15,872 nucleotides of DNA from positions 1 to 15,872 of the forward strand of contig PWYP01000043.1 of NCBI GenBank assembly GCA_003567805.1. Reading direction: 5' to 3'. This stretch comes from PVC group bacterium. Lineage in GTDB: Bacteria; Verrucomicrobiota; Kiritimatiellia; UBA8416. The position numbers and the translations under genes are program-made. The notes beneath the pieces are model-generated. The model worked only from the letters and a program-made list of their open reading frames with translations. It did not search any database and was not told the origin of the DNA. The stretch's first letter is position 1. Each line of letters begins with the position of its first letter. This document shows, piece after piece, positions 13,840-15,872 of the stretch.

Positions 13840-15444
13840 TTATTTCCGGGCTTCTTCCAGAATAGCATCCATCCAACCATAAAAATGCAGTTGTTCTAAA
13901 CCGCCAAGCATCATACGGGCAATATCCGGCTTCAAAGCCAAACGCTCCTGTATGGAACCAACTTCGCGATTTTGCACATACGCAATAACGGCCCCCTCCA
14001 CCGTTCGAACAGGTGGCGTCATCTCCCCTGTTTGCAACGGCAAAAGCTCTGGTGCCAAATCGCCAAAAAACGGAATGTCTCTTGGATCCGCATCATAAAG
14101 TGTAAAAGGCTTCATTTCGGTCACCGCAAGCCCGAGCGCATCGGCCGCAGCTACAAACGTATGCCCCTCTTGCACCTTCTCCGATAGACCTTCAAACAAT
14201 TCATCAACGTATGCCACATAGGCTGCTTCTTCCGCATCTTGACGTGCAAACGCAAGAGCATCATCGCGCACATCCTCGAATTCGGGTACATACGCTGCTT
14301 CAACCTCTTGCAGCTGCATCACATAGACCGCGTTCGTCCCCGGAACACTAAAACTAAATGACCGCTCAGGATCTATAGGCGAAAGACGAAATGCCGCTTG
14401 AACAAAAGAAGGTCCGGCCGAAACACCTTCGGGAACCGGCCCATCAGCTCGCAACCATTTGCTTGTGGAAACCCCAATCCCCATATGCTCAGCAAGTACC
14501 GACAGCTGACCTTTCGCTTCGTTGGACAGAAGACGTAATTCATCCTCCAACTGCATCGCATATTCGGCAGCGATGGCTTCAGCCTCCTCAATTGCTAATT
14601 CCTGACGAATGTCATCAGCGGCCTCATCGAGCGAGCGAATCTCTTCCAAATCCGTCTCGGGATCCGTATAAACATAGCGCTCCGGATCCGATTCGTAGCG
14701 CATTTCAATCTGCCGCATCGTAATCTCATCGGCATCTAGATAACGATCATGAGCAAATGCTGCGTATACCACCCGCCGCTTTTCAGGAACAAGAAACCGA
14801 TCCGGTGACGCATCATACACGCGCCGGGCATCTTCCTCTGTTACCTCTACAGGTGCTAACGCCGTATCCAATGGAACCTTTACGTACACCACTTCATAGG
14901 TATCCGTAAAGCGAGCTGCGTTTTCTTCCAATTCAGAAGCAGGAATCCAAAGGCTGGATTGCAATATTTCACGCATGCGTTCCAACAATACCTCTTGCCG
15001 GATATATTCTTCAAACCACGACACCGGTATGCCAAGCTGTTGTTCAATTAAAAACTGGTATCGCTGCATGCTGAAATTACCATTATCAGCAAAAGACGGA
15101 TCGCTTTGGATCGATTGCACCAGCTCAGCATTCGAAACACGTAAGCCCAACTTCTCTGCATAACGTAGCGCCGCCAACCGCCGCCAAGCTTCATCATCTA
15201 CAATACGCCGCACTTCCTCATCACCCCGCATGGGCTGGAAAGCTTGCGCAAAAAGACGCGCGCGAGAAAACTCTTCACGCGATATATCCTCTCCAAATAA
15301 CACACCCACACCATCACCACGGCGCTCACGCGTCTCGCGAGGCTGCGGGGCAAAAAAACCCACCATAGAAAGGCTTACGATAACGGCAAAAGCCGCCCAG
15401 ACGATTTTATTGCGAATTAACTTGTTAAATTTACTGATGAGCAT
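13840..15444 (-). CDS. PpiD/SurA-like membrane-anchored periplasmic folding factor (SurA N-terminal domain)
   Basis: A 534-residue protein with a short cytosolic N-terminus (MLISKFNKLIRNKIV), one membrane anchor (about 14-32), and a large periplasmic part. Residues about 48-190 look like the SurA_N/PpiD chaperone fold: GEDISREEFSRAR, LAALRYAEKLGLRVSNAELVQSI, and VEVTEEDARRVYDASPDRFLVPEKRRVVY, which matches the linker leading to the parvulin domain. The middle is Glu/Ala-rich helix. I do not see the usual parvulin catalytic pattern (HIL start, GGDLG); only a remnant near 480-505 (GEMTPPVRTVEGAVIAYV). It is probably a chaperone rather than an active prolyl isomerase. AGAGGA lies 5 bases before ATG 15444. 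The upstream gene is separated by an intrinsic terminator only 25 bases from this ATG. Confidence 0.8.
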   Translation of the reverse strand: MLISKFNKLIRNKIVWAAFAVIVSLSMVGFFAPQPRETRERRGDGVGVLFGEDISREEFSRARLFAQAFQPMRGDEEVRRIVDDEAWRRLAALRYAEKLGLRVSNAELVQSIQSDPSFADNGNFSMQRYQFLIEQQLGIPVSWFEEYIRQEVLLERMREILQSSLWIPASELEENAARFTDTYEVVYVKVPLDTALAPVEVTEEDARRVYDASPDRFLVPEKRRVVYAAFAHDRYLDADEITMRQIEMRYESDPERYVYTDPETDLEEIRSLDEAADDIRQELAIEEAEAIAAEYAMQLEDELRLLSNEAKGQLSVLAEHMGIGVSTSKWLRADGPVPEGVSAGPSFVQAAFRLSPIDPERSFSFSVPGTNAVYVMQLQEVEAAYVPEFEDVRDDALAFARQDAEEAAYVAYVDELFEGLSEKVQEGHTFVAAADALGLAVTEMKPFTLYDADPRDIPFFGDLAPELLPLQTGEMTPPVRTVEGAVIAYVQNREVGSIQERLALKPDIARMMLGGLEQLHFYGWMDAILEEARK

Positions 15445-15461
15445 CAGGTCCTCTTCTCGTT

Positions 15462-15495
15462 ACACAAAACGGATGCATCTCAAAGAATGCATCCG
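15462..15495 (-). terminator. Intrinsic terminator between the unknown gene and the PpiD-like gene
   Basis: On the minus strand a perfect 9-bp stem (arms at 15495-15487 and 15478-15470, CGGATGCAT with its complement) has an 8-base loop and is followed by TTTTGTGT. This fits a Rho-independent terminator for the gene ending at 15520. Each arm contains the palindrome ATGCAT. The stem is only moderately GC-rich, so termination may be partial, allowing read-through into the PpiD-like gene 25 bases further on. Confidence 0.7.
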
Positions 15496-15519
15496 CTGTG
15501 ATCTCTACAATATGGCCTA

Positions 15520-15872
15520 CTACCGCCTTCCCACCGGTGTCGGGGTAGGAAGATCAGGAGTTGACGGTGGCGGAACAAAACGAATGGTTACCCCCGCACC
15601 AGGCGAAAGATCGGCAAGAATGCGGTCCACTAATTCGTGTATGAACTCATCCGGAGGCATCGGATTCCTTCGATCAGAAGGTATCGGACGAACCAACTCG
15701 TCCGGATCATCAAGATATTCATCCCGCACCTCATCCAGAAAAGCCGCATATTCACTCGGCGCAAAAATAACCGTTATCTCTTCAACCAATTCTTCATTCG
15801 GATCGCTCAAGGAAAACTGCACAATGCGCTCACCCGTATCAGGAACTATTCTTTGCCAAATCTTTAGCACAG
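15520..15872 (-). CDS. Unknown acidic protein with proline-rich tail, C-terminal part (cut by window edge)
   Basis: At least 116 residues of an acidic soluble protein in a frame open to the window end. GTG at 15870-15868 could be the start, but it may equally be an internal Val, because the bases upstream are missing. The visible part has an N-terminal strand-like KIWQRIVPDTGERIVQFSL, Asp/Glu-rich stretches (DEVRDEYLDDPDELV), a helical PPDEFIHELVDRILADL and a Pro/Thr tail (PPPSTPDLPTPTP). I recognise no family. It lies upstream of the PpiD-like gene on the same strand but is separated from it by a terminator. Confidence 0.65.
   Translation of the reverse strand, partial: VLKIWQRIVPDTGERIVQFSLSDPNEELVEEITVIFAPSEYAAFLDEVRDEYLDDPDELVRPIPSDRRNPMPPDEFIHELVDRILADLSPGAGVTIRFVPPPSTPDLPTPTPVGRR

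Noticed and set aside
15470..15495. Paired ATGCAT palindromes as a regulator binding site
   Set aside because: The two palindromes are simply the arms of the perfect hairpin followed by a T-run, so a terminator explains them better.

Overview
The window is gene-dense chromosomal DNA from a Gram-negative bacterium. It carries an LptF/LptG-type lipopolysaccharide-export permease and a PpiD/SurA-like periplasmic chaperone. Shine-Dalgarno sequences are clear (AAGGAAAGG and GGAGG types) and both promoters I could find are sigma70-like, with 17-bp spacers. The Mrp/Mbh-type antiporter and the AmrS radical SAM enzyme hint at an anaerobic or facultative lifestyle. A member of the PVC superphylum (Verrucomicrobiota/Kiritimatiellota-like) would fit, but that is a weak guess. 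The rlmN fragment is of a type I associate with Bacteroidota, while the SD and promoter style are not Bacteroidota-like. There are no tRNAs, rRNAs, insertion sequences, phage genes or CRISPR arrays.

Layout. (1) 1-600 (+): the 3' part of rlmN, a 23S rRNA methyltransferase. (2) 635-6961 (-): five co-directional genes read leftwards, probably from one promoter at 7028-7056. In transcription order they are a LptF/LptG permease with a long helical insertion, a cystathionine gamma-synthase-like PLP enzyme resembling fungal Str2, a xylulokinase resembling animal XYLB, a DUF4380 protein with an aldose-epimerase-like look, and a membrane-anchored coiled-coil protein. (3) 6962-7316: a 355-bp divergent control region with back-to-back promoters. 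(4) 7317-11769 (+): eight overlapping or tightly spaced genes of a cation/proton antiporter, in the order MrpE, F, G, MbhD-like, MbhE-like, MrpB, C, D. This is the order of the archaeal Mbh antiporter module, and the large NuoL-like MrpA domain is absent. (5) 11815-13831 (+): a DUF3783-like protein, a GNAT acetyltransferase and an AmrS-type radical SAM enzyme, chained by ATGA overlaps and probably a continuation of the antiporter transcript. (6) 13840-15872 (-): a PpiD-like chaperone and, upstream of it, the 3' end of a proline-tailed unknown protein, with a strong intrinsic terminator between the two.

How they work together. The antiporter genes form one membrane complex exchanging Na+ (or another cation) for H+. 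The xylulokinase and DUF4380 genes share one base (TAATG) and are very likely co-translated, which suggests a joint role in pentose/pentulose metabolism. The other genes on the left operon (LPS export, methionine-pathway sulfur metabolism) have no obvious shared function.

Nothing here is a clear new defence or mobile system. The most interesting points are the minimal Mrp/Mbh antiporter, its MbhD-like subunit with an unexplained soluble C-terminal domain, the adjacent pair of eukaryote-type metabolic enzymes, and the xylulokinase-DUF4380 coupling.
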